Origin: Pseudoxanthomonas spadix
GTDB taxonomy: Bacteria; Pseudomonadota; Gammaproteobacteria; Xanthomonadales; Xanthomonadaceae
NCBI RefSeq assembly: GCF_003703395.1
Contig: NZ_RDQN01000003.1
Location: 372,001-436,000, forward strand
DNA: 64,000 bases
Direction of reading: 5' to 3'
Shown here: positions 1-9,093 of the stretch, in pieces
Numbering within the stretch: position 1 is the stretch's first letter
Layout of the letters: every line of letters starts with the position of its first letter
Notes under the pieces: model-generated
Told to the model about the DNA's origin: nothing
The model's database searches: none
What the model saw: the letters and a program-made list of their open reading frames with translations, nothing else
Position numbers and translations under genes: made by a program

Positions 1-124
1 GCGCACGGCGCGAGCCGAGTCCGGCCTGGGCCAGCACCTTGTGCAGGCGCTCCTGCAGGCGGACTTCGGGGATTGCGGCGGCGTCGCGCTTCAGCGACAG
101 CTTGCTGCGGGGGGTGTCACTCAT
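1..124 (-). CDS. rluB: RluB, 23S rRNA pseudouridine synthase, N-terminal fragment cut by the window edge
   Basis: Only the first 41 codons are in the window. The peptide begins MSDTPRSKLSLKRDAAA and continues RLQERLHKVLAQAGLGSRRA, which matches the start of the S4 RNA-binding domain of RluB. This family makes pseudouridine 2605 in 23S rRNA. The ATG at 122-124 overlaps the TGA of scpB (121-123) in an ATGA junction, so the genes are translationally coupled. The scpA-scpB-rluB order is common in gammaproteobacteria and supports the name. The catalytic domain lies outside the window, so a related RsuA-family enzyme is not strictly excluded. Confidence 0.8.
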   Translation of the reverse strand, partial: MSDTPRSKLSLKRDAAAIPEVRLQERLHKVLAQAGLGSRRA

Positions 125-1035
125 GGTTTCTGCTCCGACGAGACCGGTGCGGCGTCGTCTTCTTGGGGTTGTCGGGAAGTGGAGGGGTCGTGCGCGTGGC
201 GGCCGTCATCGGCGGTGGGCGCGGCGTCTTCGACGGCGTCGGCCGGGGCCGGGACGTCATCGGGGTGTGGGCCTGCGTCGTCGAGCGCGGCCTGCTGCAG
301 GTCCTGGGCCGGCCACTCGGACCCAGCTTCGGGATCGGCGCCCGCTGCATCCTGCGGTGCTGCCCCCACCGCGGCGTCGCGCGCATCAGCCCGGTCGGCC
401 TGTGCGGTCCCTGCGCCGTGCTCGGGCGGCTGGCCCTGGGCATCGGCCCTGGCCGCGATCGGCGCCCTGGCGAACGGCAGCTGCGGGTCCAGCTCGCCGA
501 TCTCCTTGAGCTCGGACAGTGGTGGCAATTCGTCCAGGCGCTTGAGGCCGAAGTAGTCCAGGAACGTGCGGGTGGTGCCGAACAGGGCCGGCCGACCGGG
601 CACGTCGCGGTGGCCGACCACACGGATCCATTCGCGCTCTTCCAGGGCCTGGATGATGTTGCTGCTGACCGCCACCCCGCGGACCTGTTCGATCTCGCCG
701 CGGGTGATGGGCTGGCGGTAGGCGATCAGGGCCAGGGTCTCCAGGGTGGCGCGGGTGTAGCGGGTCTTGCGTTCGGTCCACATGCGCGAGACCCAGCCAT
801 GGACCTCGGCCTTGACCTGGTAGCGCCAGCCGCTGGCCACCTCGACCAGCTCCACCCCGCGGCCGGCGCAGGCGGCCGACAGCTGCTCCAGCGCGGCCCT
901 GACGCTGGCCTCGGCGTCGGGATGGTCCTCGGGCAGCAGGCTGGCCAGCTGCGGCACGGCCATCGGCTGGGCCGAGGCCAGCAGTGCCGCTTCGATGATG
1001 CGGCCGACCAGCGCCGGCTCCAGCTGGGCTGGCAT
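121..1035 (-). CDS. scpB: Segregation and condensation protein ScpB with a long disordered tail
   Basis: ScpB binds ScpA and, with Smc, forms the chromosome-condensing complex; smc lies at 23.36 kb in this window. The first ~185 residues hold the paired winged-helix fold, with the typical stretches LALIAYRQPITRGEIEQVRG and SSNIIQALEEREWIRVVGHR. The remaining ~110 residues are Ala/Asp/Pro/Gln-rich with no recognisable fold, which makes this 304-aa protein much longer than the ~190-200 aa of many ScpB proteins. I chose the start at MPAQLEPALVG, where family similarity begins; an in-frame ATG at 1102-1104 would add 23 residues. The gene follows scpA on the same strand and its stop overlaps the rluB start. 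Confidence 0.9.
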   Translation of the reverse strand: MPAQLEPALVGRIIEAALLASAQPMAVPQLASLLPEDHPDAEASVRAALEQLSAACAGRGVELVEVASGWRYQVKAEVHGWVSRMWTERKTRYTRATLETLALIAYRQPITRGEIEQVRGVAVSSNIIQALEEREWIRVVGHRDVPGRPALFGTTRTFLDYFGLKRLDELPPLSELKEIGELDPQLPFARAPIAARADAQGQPPEHGAGTAQADRADARDAAVGAAPQDAAGADPEAGSEWPAQDLQQAALDDAGPHPDDVPAPADAVEDAAPTADDGRHAHDPSTSRQPQEDDAAPVSSEQKP

Positions 1036-1141
1036 GGCGGTGTCGGTCCGGGGTTGGTGGTCGAAGGCGTCGTCTTGCATGCAGTGTCGTTTCAGGCCGG
1101 GCATCGGCCCAGGCGTGACAGGTCAGTCGTGGCGGCCGGGT

Positions 1142-2047
1142 TCAGGCGTCATTGGCCGCATCGGAATCATCGAACGTGCTGGAGAACTGCAGCGGCTCGT
1201 TGGTGTTGCCAAGCGCCAGGGACTTGACGTAGATCGGCGCCAGCGCGGCTTCCTGGACGATGTCCAGCAGCTGTTCCTTGGCCAGTTCCAGCACCGCCAG
1301 GAAGGTCACCAGCACGCCCAGGCGTCCTTCCTCGACGGTGAACATCGTCTCGAACCGGTGGAACCTGCCGTCCTCCAGGCGCGAGAGCACCTCGCCCATG
1401 CGCTGGCGCACGCTCAGGGCCTCGCGCTTGATCGCGTGGCCGGTGAACAGCTCGGCGCGCCTGAGCACTTCGTGCAACGCCAGCAGCATTTCCTTCAGTT
1501 CGACATCCGGCAGGACCTTGATCGCCGCCCGATCCGGTACGTGGGCACGGGCCGGCGCGGTGTCGCGGTCCTGGCGGGGCAGGGCGTCGATGTCCTCGGC
1601 GGCCTGCTTGAAGCGCTCGTACTCCTGCAGGCGGCGCACCAGCTCGGCGCGTGGATCGCCTTCCTCGGCTTCCACCGCTGGCGGCCGCGGCAGCAGCATG
1701 CGCGACTTGATCTCGGCCAGGATCGCGGCCATGACCAGGTATTCGGCTGCCAGTTCGAAGCGCAGCTCCTGCATGACGTTGATGTAATCCACGTACTGGC
1801 GGGTGATCTCCAGTACCGGGATGTCCAGGATGTCCAGGTTCTGCCTGCGGATCAGGTACAGCAGCAGGTCCAGCGGGCCCTCGAACGCATCCAGGATCAC
1901 TTCCAGCGCATCCGGCGGGATGTACAGGTCCTGCGGGATCTGCAGCACCGGCTGGCCATGCACCAGCGCCAGCGGCATCTGGTGCTGCTGCCGATTGTGC
2001 GTGGTCTCGGTGGAAGCGGTCGCGCCGGGCGCGGGTTGCGATGTCAT
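1142..2047 (-). CDS. scpA: Segregation and condensation protein ScpA (kleisin)
   Basis: ScpA is the kleisin that bridges the Smc heads and recruits ScpB. The 301-aa protein carries the N-terminal kleisin signature FEGPLDLLLYLIRRQNLDIL, the helix with YLVMAAILAEIKSRMLLPRP, and a C-terminal winged helix with FLAVLELAKEQLLDIVQEA. The start at MTSQPAPG (2045-2047) was chosen because upstream in-frame sequence is not protein-like. About 35 extra residues precede the kleisin signature. scpB follows about 107 bases downstream on the same strand. Confidence 0.92.
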   Translation of the reverse strand: MTSQPAPGATASTETTHNRQQHQMPLALVHGQPVLQIPQDLYIPPDALEVILDAFEGPLDLLLYLIRRQNLDILDIPVLEITRQYVDYINVMQELRFELAAEYLVMAAILAEIKSRMLLPRPPAVEAEEGDPRAELVRRLQEYERFKQAAEDIDALPRQDRDTAPARAHVPDRAAIKVLPDVELKEMLLALHEVLRRAELFTGHAIKREALSVRQRMGEVLSRLEDGRFHRFETMFTVEEGRLGVLVTFLAVLELAKEQLLDIVQEAALAPIYVKSLALGNTNEPLQFSSTFDDSDAANDA

Positions 2048-2446
2048 CAGGGGCCGTGTCGCGTCAACACTACGGTTGGGGCCGTCCACCGCGTGCTGGC
2101 GCCGGTGGAGCATGCAATTGCGAAAAACACGCGGGCCTGGCGGGCTGCGCGCGGGTGACTGCAGCGATGAAACCTTGCGTGGCCAAGGCGCTTGGCACGT
2201 AAGCCCAATGCGGCGCACGCCCACGGGGGATGGCGGCGGGGAACGTTGGGAGAAGGTGATCTGGCTGCGAAACGCGCGTGGCAGCGGTAAAAGGGTCGTC
2301 CACGGACCCCACTGGGATCTGGACGAGCGCCGCTGCAGGTCGTGCCGTGCCGAATTGTGCCAAAGAGTACGGGCTGGCAAGGCCCGTGTCCAGCGGACAG
2401 GGCCAGTACAATGCGCCGGTGTTCAAGCTGCGGACCTGATATTGCC
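2048..2446. other. Divergent intergenic region between scpA and the yciI-like gene
   Basis: This stretch of about 400 bases holds no credible gene; open frames here lack start signals or family-like sequence. A TACAAT -10-like hexamer sits at 2407-2412 on the plus strand, upstream of the YciI-like ATG at 2447, and an imperfect hairpin (GGCCCGTGTCC/GGACAGGGCC) lies just before it. No good -35 box was seen. Confidence 0.5.
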
Positions 2447-2746
2447 ATGTGGTATGCCATCGAAGGCCATGACGTGGCCGACTCCCAGCCCCTGCGCCAG
2501 CAGGCGCGTGCGGCCCACCTGGCCCGGCTGCAGGCCCTGCAGGACGCTGGCCGACTGCTTGTGGCCGGGCCGTGCCCGCGGATCGATTCGCCCGACCCGG
2601 GACCGGCCGGCTTCAGCGGCAGCATCGTGATCGCCGAGTTCGAATCGCTCCAGGCCGCGCGCGCCTGGGCCGAGGCCGATCCCTACGCGCTGGCCGGTGT
2701 CTACGCGCGGGTGGAGGTGCGCCCGTTCCTGAAGGTGCTGCCGTGA
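2447..2746 (+). CDS. YciI-like protein
   Basis: A 99-aa protein of the YciI family (ferredoxin-like dimeric alpha-beta barrel related to muconolactone isomerase). Visible family features are the start [10 protein letters not shown], the conserved PAHLARL-like helix (here [20 protein letters not shown]), the GPxP turn, and the end [16 protein letters not shown]. Biochemical function is not established for most members; a role in small-molecule conversion is only inferred from the fold. The ATG at 2447 is the one in line with family starts; longer in-frame extensions are not protein-like. The stop overlaps the bolA GTG by 4 bases (GTGA). Confidence 0.85.
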   Translation: MWYAIEGHDVADSQPLRQQARAAHLARLQALQDAGRLLVAGPCPRIDSPDPGPAGFSGSIVIAEFESLQAARAWAEADPYALAGVYARVEVRPFLKVLP

Positions 2747-3027
2747 GTCAACCGCGCCTGGCCCGGATCCGCGCCGCGCTGGAGTCGGGGCTGCAGCCCT
2801 GTGCGCTGGAACTTGAGGATGAAAGCCACCGCCATGCGGGCCACGCCGGCGCGCGCGATGGGCGCGGTCACTTCCGGGTGCGGGTGGTCAGCGAGGCCTT
2901 CGCCGGCAAGCTGCCGCTGGCCCGGCACCGGATCGTGTATGCCGCGCTGGGCGAGCTGATGCAGACCGATATCCATGCCCTGAGTATCCAGGCCCTGACT
3001 CCGGCCGAGTCCGAACAGGCCGGTTGA
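2743..3027 (+). CDS. bolA: BolA family protein
   Basis: BolA-family proteins pair with monothiol glutaredoxins and take part in Fe-S handling and stress-linked shape control. The 94-aa product has the class II KH-like fold signature, with [13 protein letters not shown] near residue 25 (conserved His in the loop), [20 protein letters not shown] and a C-terminal ALTPAESEQ. It starts at GTG 2743, overlapping the yciI-like stop by 4 bases, so it is probably translated by coupling. It could equally be an IbaG/YrbA-type paralogue. Confidence 0.85.
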   Translation: MSQPRLARIRAALESGLQPCALELEDESHRHAGHAGARDGRGHFRVRVVSEAFAGKLPLARHRIVYAALGELMQTDIHALSIQALTPAESEQAG

Positions 3028-3140
3028 GCGGCCCACCCGGGCCAGCTGCGCCGACTCGGGCGTGGAACCGCGGCCGGTTTTCGCAAGGCCTTGATCACAC
3101 GCCTGTAACCTCCTGCGAACGTCGGGTTTACGCGACTGCG

Positions 3141-3154
3141 TGGAAGCGTTTACA
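3141..3154. promoter_or_regulatory. LacI-family operator candidate upstream of lacI (site 1)
   Basis: TGGAAGCGTTTACA, a 14-bp imperfect palindrome of the form TGnAAnCGnTTACA, lies 42 bases before the regulator's GTG. It fits autoregulation. The same form recurs at 7419-7432 and 21945-21958. Confidence 0.55.
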
Positions 3155-3196
3155 GTGCGCGCCGACCAACGACAGTCATGACCGCGGAGGGCGGAC

Positions 3197-4216
3197 GTGC
3201 GGCGAAGCGGCACCATCACCATCAGGGACGTGGCACGTGAGGCTTCGGTCTCGGTGGCTACCGTGTCGCGCGCGTTGAACGGCCAGGCCAATGTTGCCGC
3301 CGGGGTCCGCAAGCTGGTGCTGGAAACTGCCCAGCGCCTGCGTTACCAGCCCCATGCCGCTGCCCGCAGCCTGAGCAGCCGCACCACCCAGACCATTGGC
3401 GTGGTCCTGCCGGACCTGTACGGCGAATTCTTTTCCGAACTGATCCGCGGCATCGACGGGGTTGCGCGCGCGCGCGGCAAGCACCTGCTGGTGTCCAGTT
3501 ACCACGGTGCCCAGGAGGCACAGGGCGCGGCGCTGCGGGCGATGCGCGGGCGCGTGGATGGATTGGTGGTGCTGTCGCCGTACGCCGACCAACCCGGATT
3601 TTTGACCGACAACCTGCCGGCAGGCCTGCCGGTGGTGATGATCAACACGCGCGTGCCCGACGGCGCTTATCCGGTGCTCAACATCGACAACCACGGCGGG
3701 GCGGTGACGATGATGCGGCACCTGGTCGCGGCCGGACACCGGCGCATCGCCTTCATCGCCGGGCCACAAGGCAACTTCGATGCGGCCGAGCGCCTGCGCG
3801 GCTACCGCGACGCGCTGGCCGAGCTGCTGCCCGGCAGCCAGGCCTGGGTGGTGCCGGGCAACTTCGACGAGGCCTCCGGCATGGAGGCCGGCACCGCGCT
3901 GCTGGCGGCGGCGCAGCGGCCCGATGCTGTGTTCGCCGCCAACGACATGATGGCCCTGGGGTGCCTGTTCGCCTTCAACCAGGCCGGCGTGCAGGTGCCC
4001 GGCGACATTGCCCTGGCGGGTTTTGACGACGTGCCGGTGGCGCGCTTCGTCCACCCCACGCTCACCACCATGCGGATCAGTATTGCCGAGCTGGGCGCCA
4101 ATGCCCTGCAGCGCCTGCTGCAGGACATCGACGCCAAGGACCAGCTGATGCCCGCGCCGGAACCGCTGATCCCGGAACTGGTCGTACGCCATTCGGCGCC
4201 GGCAGTGAAGCAATGA
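3197..4216 (+). CDS. LacI-family transcriptional regulator of the carbohydrate locus
   Basis: A 339-aa LacI/GalR regulator. Residues 7-28 (TIRDVAREASVSVATVSRAL) form the helix-turn-helix and the hinge follows at about 50-60. The remainder is a periplasmic-binding-protein-like effector domain, beginning TIGVVLPDLYGEFFSELIRG and including the typical FAANDMMALGCLFAF. It starts at GTG 3197, six bases after a strong GGAGG (3186-3190). It heads a locus of TonB receptor, glycosidases and ABC transporter. LacI-type operators precede this gene, the glucoamylase-like gene and the glk/malK divergent region, so it probably represses that set until a sugar, perhaps a glucan oligosaccharide, binds. The effector is an inference. 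Confidence 0.92.
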   Translation: MRRSGTITIRDVAREASVSVATVSRALNGQANVAAGVRKLVLETAQRLRYQPHAAARSLSSRTTQTIGVVLPDLYGEFFSELIRGIDGVARARGKHLLVSSYHGAQEAQGAALRAMRGRVDGLVVLSPYADQPGFLTDNLPAGLPVVMINTRVPDGAYPVLNIDNHGGAVTMMRHLVAAGHRRIAFIAGPQGNFDAAERLRGYRDALAELLPGSQAWVVPGNFDEASGMEAGTALLAAAQRPDAVFAANDMMALGCLFAFNQAGVQVPGDIALAGFDDVPVARFVHPTLTTMRISIAELGANALQRLLQDIDAKDQLMPAPEPLIPELVVRHSAPAVKQ

Positions 4217-4319
4217 ACGCCCGTGCCTGACCGGCGCGGTTTTCCCCCCTTGCAGCACGCCTGCTGCACTGACGATCCCCCGAGTCATTGATTGGGCAAG
4301 CCCTGGGAGGGGCCAACGC

Positions 4320-7300
4320 ATGAAGCACTGCACGCACATTTCCGCCCGGCCTGCGCGCCGCCTGCTGAGCTGCGCCCTGGCCAGCTGGCTGTTGATCGGC
4401 GCCGCGCCGCTGGCCCATGCCCAGTCGACCTCGGCCACCCTGCGCGGCCAGGTCAGCGGTGCCGGCCAGGGCGCCACGGTGACGGCAACCAACACGGCCA
4501 CCGGTCTGTCCCGCACCGCGCGCGTTGGCGCAGACGGCAGCTACATCGTCGGCGGATTGCCGCCCGGGCCCTACAGGGTCGAGGTCGTTGCCGATGGCCA
4601 GGCCAGCAGCCAGGCCTTGACCCTGCAGGTGGGCCAGACCGCGACGCTCAACGTGGACGCCGCGCCATCGGCGGCGGTTACCCCGGACCGCGGGGCGACC
4701 GACCTGAGCACGGTCAAGGTCACTGCGCCGCCGGTCATTGCAGAAACCAGGACGTCCGAGGTGGCGAGCTACGTCAGCCAGCAGCAGATCCAGTCGCTGC
4801 CGCAGAGCTCGCGCAACTTCCTGGCCTTTGCCGATATCGTGCCGGGCATGATCTTCGAACAGTCCGCCGATGGCTCGGCCAGGCTGCGTAGCGGTGCCCA
4901 GAACGGCAATGGCATCAACGTCTTCATCGATGGGGTCGGGCAGAAGAACTACGTGCTTCAGGGCGGCGTCAGTGGCCAGGACTCTTCCAGCGGCAACCCG
5001 TTCCCGCAGCTGGCAATTGGCGAATACAAGGTCATCACGTCCAATTACAAGGCCGAATACGACCAGATTTCCGGGGCAGCGGTGACCGCCCTGACCAAGT
5101 CGGGGACCAACGCGTTCAAGGGCCAGTTCTTCTGGGACTACACCACCGAAAAGTGGCGCGATCGCACCTACGCCGAGGAGCAGCCCGGCGGGGTCAAGGT
5201 GCCTTCCAGTGAGGAGCAGTTCGGCGCGTCCTTCGGCGGTCCGATCATCCAGGACCGCCTGTTCTTCTTTGCAACCTACGAGGCCAAGCGCATCGACCGG
5301 CCCCGCACGGTGCGTGTGGGGGATACCGCGTTCGATCCGGCCGACCTGACGCCCGAGCTGGCCAACTACCTCGGCCCGGTGACGGTGCCGTTCGAGCAGG
5401 ACAGCTACTTCGGCAAGCTGACCTTGCAGGCCAACGAGAACAACCTGATCGAGCTGTCGGCCAAGATTCGTGATGAGACAGAGCTGACCAACGTGGGGGA
5501 TGGTCCCAACGTTCCTTCCTACGGCAGCGACAAGTCCAACGACTCCCAGCGCTTCGACCTGCGTTGGCAGTTCAGCAACGAGAACTGGCTCAACGACCTG
5601 CACCTGACCCACGAGGATGACGCGTGGAGTCCTCGCCCGATCAGTTTTGGTCCCGGCTATCAGATCCGCAACAACCTGGTCAATACCGAGGACGGCAACG
5701 CCATCCTCAACGTCGGTGGCGGCGCGGACTACCAGGACAAGGCGCAGAAGGGCGACGGTCTTCAGAACGACCTCACGTTCTACGGGCTGCAGGGACATAC
5801 CATCAAGGTGGGCGTCAAGTACAAGGACGTTGAAGTCAGTTCCCTGCAGCGCAATCCGGCCAGTCCGCAGTATTCGGTGGATTACTACGAGAACCTGGAC
5901 GCCGGCAACACCACCCTGGACAGCTTCATTCCGTATCGCGTGCGTTTCCAGTCGGTGCTGCCAGGGGCTGAAGAAGGCGCGGTGAAATCCAAGAACAAGC
6001 AGTTCGGCCTCTATGTGCAGGATGACTGGCAGGTCAACGACAGGCTGGAGCTGAATCTCGGGGTGCGCTATGACTATGAAAAGACGCCGGCCTACGAGGA
6101 CTTCGTGACGCCGCAAGGCCTGGTCACGGCCCTGCAAGGCTGGAGCAATATCCAGAACACCGACTACAACATCAACGACTACATTTCCACCGGTTCAAAC
6201 CGCGAGGCCGACAAGGACAACTGGGCGCCGCGCCTTGGCTTTTCCTATGACCTGGCCGGCGACCAGCGTCACGTGATCTTTGGTGGCGCAGGTCGCTCAT
6301 ACGATCGCAACCTGTTCGACTACCTGGCGCTGGAGCAGATTTCCACCAGCTTTGCGCCCTATACCTATAACTTCGACAGCGCCAATCATCCCTGCGACGT
6401 CGGCACGACAACCTGCCTTGCATGGGACACGAGCTATTTCGATCCAGCCAATCTCGATGCGCTGGCGGCGGCCAACCCGAACCTGGGTTCGGAAGTCCAG
6501 TTGCTCAACAACGACCTCAAGACCCCGTACTCGGACCAGTTCAGCGTGGGCATGCGCAACATCGTCGAGCTGGCCGGCGCGCAGTGGAACACCTCGGCCG
6601 CCATCGCACACGTGCGCAGTTACGATGGCTTGCTGTTCACGCTGGGCAACCGCAATCCGGATGGCTCCTTCCACGGCTGCGACAACGGCGCGCAGTGGAG
6701 CTGCGCACCATTCGATCAGCCGATCCCCGGCTACGGCAATCTGCTTCTGGTGGACAACGCCATCGACACCAAGCTCAACCAGCTGCTGCTGTCGGCGGAC
6801 AAGGCCTATACCGAGCAATCACCCTGGGGCGTGACCATCGCCTACACCTTCAGCGATGCCAAGGAAAACAGGCTCAGCACGGCCGCTACAAACGAGCATT
6901 ACCTCTTTGATTTGCCCAGTCTGGACGGACAGTCATTCCTGCGTTCGGCGGGCGTCCCGCGCCAACGCCTGGTGATGACCGCAATGGCCGGGGTTTGGGG
7001 TTTCACGCTCTCCAGCAAGCTGACCCTGGCCACGCCCGAACCGATTGCGGCGGTCGATTGCCGCGCCGGGGATGGCAACTGCAAGTTCGCCTCGTATACC
7101 CCCGATCACACGATCGGATACAAGCAGTTGGACATGGCCCTGGAAAAGGTGTTCGACACCGGCACCAGCGTGAAGATGCGAGTCCGTGGCGACGTGTTCA
7201 ACGTCTTCAACTGGAACAACTTCACCCAGTACAACACCGACTACGCCAGCGCGCTGCTCGGTACCCGCAGTGGTCCCGATACCCGCTGGCCGCCGCGCAT

Positions 7301-7331
7301 GTTCAAGCTGTCCTTCGGCCTGGACTGGTAA
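4320..7331 (+). CDS. TonB-dependent receptor with carboxypeptidase-like N-terminal domain (Oar type)
   Basis: A 1003-aa outer-membrane receptor that would bring a large sugar through the outer membrane using TonB energy. The signal peptide ends at LAHA (residue 34). Residues ~36-115 form a carboxypeptidase-regulatory-like beta-sandwich (ATLRGQVSG ... GSYIVGGLPPGPYRVEV), the plug spans ~140-240 (NGINVFIDGVGQKNYV), and the rest is a 22-strand-type barrel ending in the aromatic MFKLSFGLDW. The ATG at 4320 follows a strong GGGAGGGG about ten bases upstream. It sits between the LacI regulator and sugar hydrolases, so the substrate is probably an oligosaccharide rather than a siderophore, although similar genes are sometimes labelled siderophore receptors. 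Confidence 0.9.
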   Translation: MKHCTHISARPARRLLSCALASWLLIGAAPLAHAQSTSATLRGQVSGAGQGATVTATNTATGLSRTARVGADGSYIVGGLPPGPYRVEVVADGQASSQALTLQVGQTATLNVDAAPSAAVTPDRGATDLSTVKVTAPPVIAETRTSEVASYVSQQQIQSLPQSSRNFLAFADIVPGMIFEQSADGSARLRSGAQNGNGINVFIDGVGQKNYVLQGGVSGQDSSSGNPFPQLAIGEYKVITSNYKAEYDQISGAAVTALTKSGTNAFKGQFFWDYTTEKWRDRTYAEEQPGGVKVPSSEEQFGASFGGPIIQDRLFFFATYEAKRIDRPRTVRVGDTAFDPADLTPELANYLGPVTVPFEQDSYFGKLTLQANENNLIELSAKIRDETELTNVGDGPNVPSYGSDKSNDSQRFDLRWQFSNENWLNDLHLTHEDDAWSPRPISFGPGYQIRNNLVNTEDGNAILNVGGGADYQDKAQKGDGLQNDLTFYGLQGHTIKVGVKYKDVEVSSLQRNPASPQYSVDYYENLDAGNTTLDSFIPYRVRFQSVLPGAEEGAVKSKNKQFGLYVQDDWQVNDRLELNLGVRYDYEKTPAYEDFVTPQGLVTALQGWSNIQNTDYNINDYISTGSNREADKDNWAPRLGFSYDLAGDQRHVIFGGAGRSYDRNLFDYLALEQISTSFAPYTYNFDSANHPCDVGTTTCLAWDTSYFDPANLDALAAANPNLGSEVQLLNNDLKTPYSDQFSVGMRNIVELAGAQWNTSAAIAHVRSYDGLLFTLGNRNPDGSFHGCDNGAQWSCAPFDQPIPGYGNLLLVDNAIDTKLNQLLLSADKAYTEQSPWGVTIAYTFSDAKENRLSTAATNEHYLFDLPSLDGQSFLRSAGVPRQRLVMTAMAGVWGFTLSSKLTLATPEPIAAVDCRAGDGNCKFASYTPDHTIGYKQLDMALEKVFDTGTSVKMRVRGDVFNVFNWNNFTQYNTDYASALLGTRSGPDTRWPPRMFKLSFGLDW

Positions 7332-7340
7332 CCTTCAGGC

Positions 7341-7369
7341 ACCGCTGCCGGGCCGGTCCCGGCAGCGGT
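7341..7369 (+). terminator. Strong GC hairpin after the TonB receptor gene
   Basis: Perfect 12-bp arms (ACCGCTGCCGGG and CCCGGCAGCGGT) with a 5-base loop lie 10 bases after the stop codon. There is no run of T after it, so it may act as a weak terminator or a 3'-end stabiliser that separates receptor expression from the glucoamylase-like operon. Confidence 0.45.
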
Positions 7370-7418
7370 TGCAGTCCGCGCCGCTTCGGCTGTCCAGGTG
7401 CGGACGTGCATCTGCCTT

Positions 7419-7432
7419 TGTAAACGTTTACA
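7419..7432. promoter_or_regulatory. LacI-family operator, perfect palindrome (site 2)
   Basis: TGTAAACGTTTACA is a perfect 14-bp palindrome with the central CG expected of LacI/GalR-family operators. It lies immediately before the glucoamylase-like gene, 13 bases upstream of the preferred TTG start, where bound repressor would block transcription of the hydrolase-ABC operon. Confidence 0.75.
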
Positions 7433-7445
7433 TGGAATTCCGGAC

Positions 7446-9086
7446 TTGAAGATTCGCCATTTCCTTCCTCCGCTGGTGCCGGTCGCGACGGGCATGCTGG
7501 TGGTCCTGCTGGCCGCCTGCGACAGCAGGCCCGCGCCTACCCCGATCAAACCGATCAAGGTCACTGGTCGTCCGCCCGTGGAGTTGCCCGTGGAAGACAA
7601 GAAGCCCGATCTGTCGCCGCTGTTCCGCGACATCGAGCGCCGCACCTTCCAGTTCTTCTGGGACACCACCAACGAAGTCAATGGCCTGACGCCCGACCGT
7701 TATCCGTCGCGCCCGTTCGCCTCGGTGGCATCGGTGGGCTTTGCCCTGACCGCCTATCCGATCGGCATCGAGAACGGCTGGGTCAGTCGCAACCAGGCGG
7801 TGGACCGCACCCTGACCACGCTGAAGTTCCTGCAAGGGCTCAAGCAGGGCAAGCAGCCGACCGGCACGGCCGGCTACAAGGGGTTCTACTACCACTTCCT
7901 GGACATGCAGACCGGCGAGCGCTTCAGCAGCTGGGTCGAGCTGTCCACGGTGGATACCTCGCTGCTGTTGATGGGCGTGCTGTTTGCCCAGTCCTACTAC
8001 GACAAGGACGATCCGCGCGAGAAGCAGATCCGCGAGCTGGCCGAGCAGATCTACCGGCGCGTGGACTGGACCTGGATCCAGCCACGCTCGCCGTTGATCT
8101 CGATGGGCTGGTTCCCCGAAAGCGAGTTCATCAACCATGACTGGACCGGTTACAGCGAAGGCATGATGGTCTACATCCTGGCGCTGGGCTCGCCCACGCA
8201 TGCGGTCGAACCCGATGCCTGGCAGGTGTGGACGCGCACCTACAACGAGATCTGGGGCGTCTACCAGGGCCAGGAATACCTGTCCTACGGTCCGTTGTTC
8301 ACCCATCAGTACACCCATGTGTGGGTGGACTTCCGCGGCATCCAGGACGATTTCATGCGCGAACACGGCATGGACTACTTCGAAAACAGCCGCCGCGCCG
8401 CCTATGCCCATCGCCAGTACGCCATCGCCAATCCGATGAAGTGGAAGGACTACGGCGAGAACGTGTGGGGCCTGACCGCCGGCGATGGCCCGCAGCAGAC
8501 CCTGCAGGAATACCGCGGCGAACAGCGCGAGTTCCGCCACTATTCTGCACGCGGCGCCGGCCTGCGCGACAACTTCGATGACGGCACCATCGCCCCGACC
8601 GCAGCGATCGCCTCGCTGCCGTTCGCGCCGGAGATCGTGATCCCGGCCACCGAGGAAATGCACAGGCGCTTTGGCGACTACCTGTATTCCAGCTACGGCT
8701 TCCTGGACTCGTTCAACCGCAGCTTCACCTACGACATCCCGCTCAAGACCGGACGCATCGTGCCGGGCAACGGCTGGGTGGCCAGTGACTACATCGGCAT
8801 CGACCAGGGCCCGATCCTGGCCATGATCGCCAACTACCGCAACGACTTCGTCTGGGAGGTGATGAAGAAGAACCCGCACATCCGCAGGGGACTGGAGCGG
8901 GCCGGTTTCAAGGGCGGTTGGCTGGCGGCCGAGGAGGGCGAAAAGCCCAAACCCGCCGCGAAGGCGCCGGCCGCCGAAGGCCCGGGCCAGATGGACGCGG
9001 CCACCGCGCGCGCGCTGGGCACGGCCGAATCGCGCGCCAACCGGCAGCCGACCCAGACGCCGCAGCGTCCGCAGCAGCCCGAGTAA
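7446..9086 (+). CDS. Lipoprotein glycoside hydrolase with glucoamylase-like domain (GH144-type)
   Basis: A 546-aa probable lipoprotein. With the TTG start at 7446, the signal MKIRHFLPPLVPVATGM leads to the lipobox LLAAC (Cys25). Residues ~45-480 match the glucoamylase-like fold (Pfam Glycoamylase, PF10091), an (alpha/alpha)6 barrel: RRTFQFFWDTTNEVNGLTPD, STVDTSLLLMGVLFAQSYY, GWFPESEFINHDWTGYSEGM and GWVASDYIGIDQGPILAMI. The family includes GH144 endo-beta-1,2-glucanases, so cleavage of beta-1,2-glucan or a related glucan is plausible but not shown. The last ~55 residues are a Pro/Ala/Gln-rich tail. An upstream ATG at 7398 would place the operator inside the coding region, so the TTG is preferred. 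Confidence 0.85.
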   Translation: MKIRHFLPPLVPVATGMLVVLLAACDSRPAPTPIKPIKVTGRPPVELPVEDKKPDLSPLFRDIERRTFQFFWDTTNEVNGLTPDRYPSRPFASVASVGFALTAYPIGIENGWVSRNQAVDRTLTTLKFLQGLKQGKQPTGTAGYKGFYYHFLDMQTGERFSSWVELSTVDTSLLLMGVLFAQSYYDKDDPREKQIRELAEQIYRRVDWTWIQPRSPLISMGWFPESEFINHDWTGYSEGMMVYILALGSPTHAVEPDAWQVWTRTYNEIWGVYQGQEYLSYGPLFTHQYTHVWVDFRGIQDDFMREHGMDYFENSRRAAYAHRQYAIANPMKWKDYGENVWGLTAGDGPQQTLQEYRGEQREFRHYSARGAGLRDNFDDGTIAPTAAIASLPFAPEIVIPATEEMHRRFGDYLYSSYGFLDSFNRSFTYDIPLKTGRIVPGNGWVASDYIGIDQGPILAMIANYRNDFVWEVMKKNPHIRRGLERAGFKGGWLAAEEGEKPKPAAKAPAAEGPGQMDAATARALGTAESRANRQPTQTPQRPQQPE

Positions 9087-9093
9087 GGCCGGC

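Noticed and set aside
4077-6137. A 686-codon open frame antisense to the TonB receptor gene
   Set aside because: Long antisense frames are expected in GC-rich coding DNA. The peptide resembles no protein family and the sense strand encodes a clear receptor.
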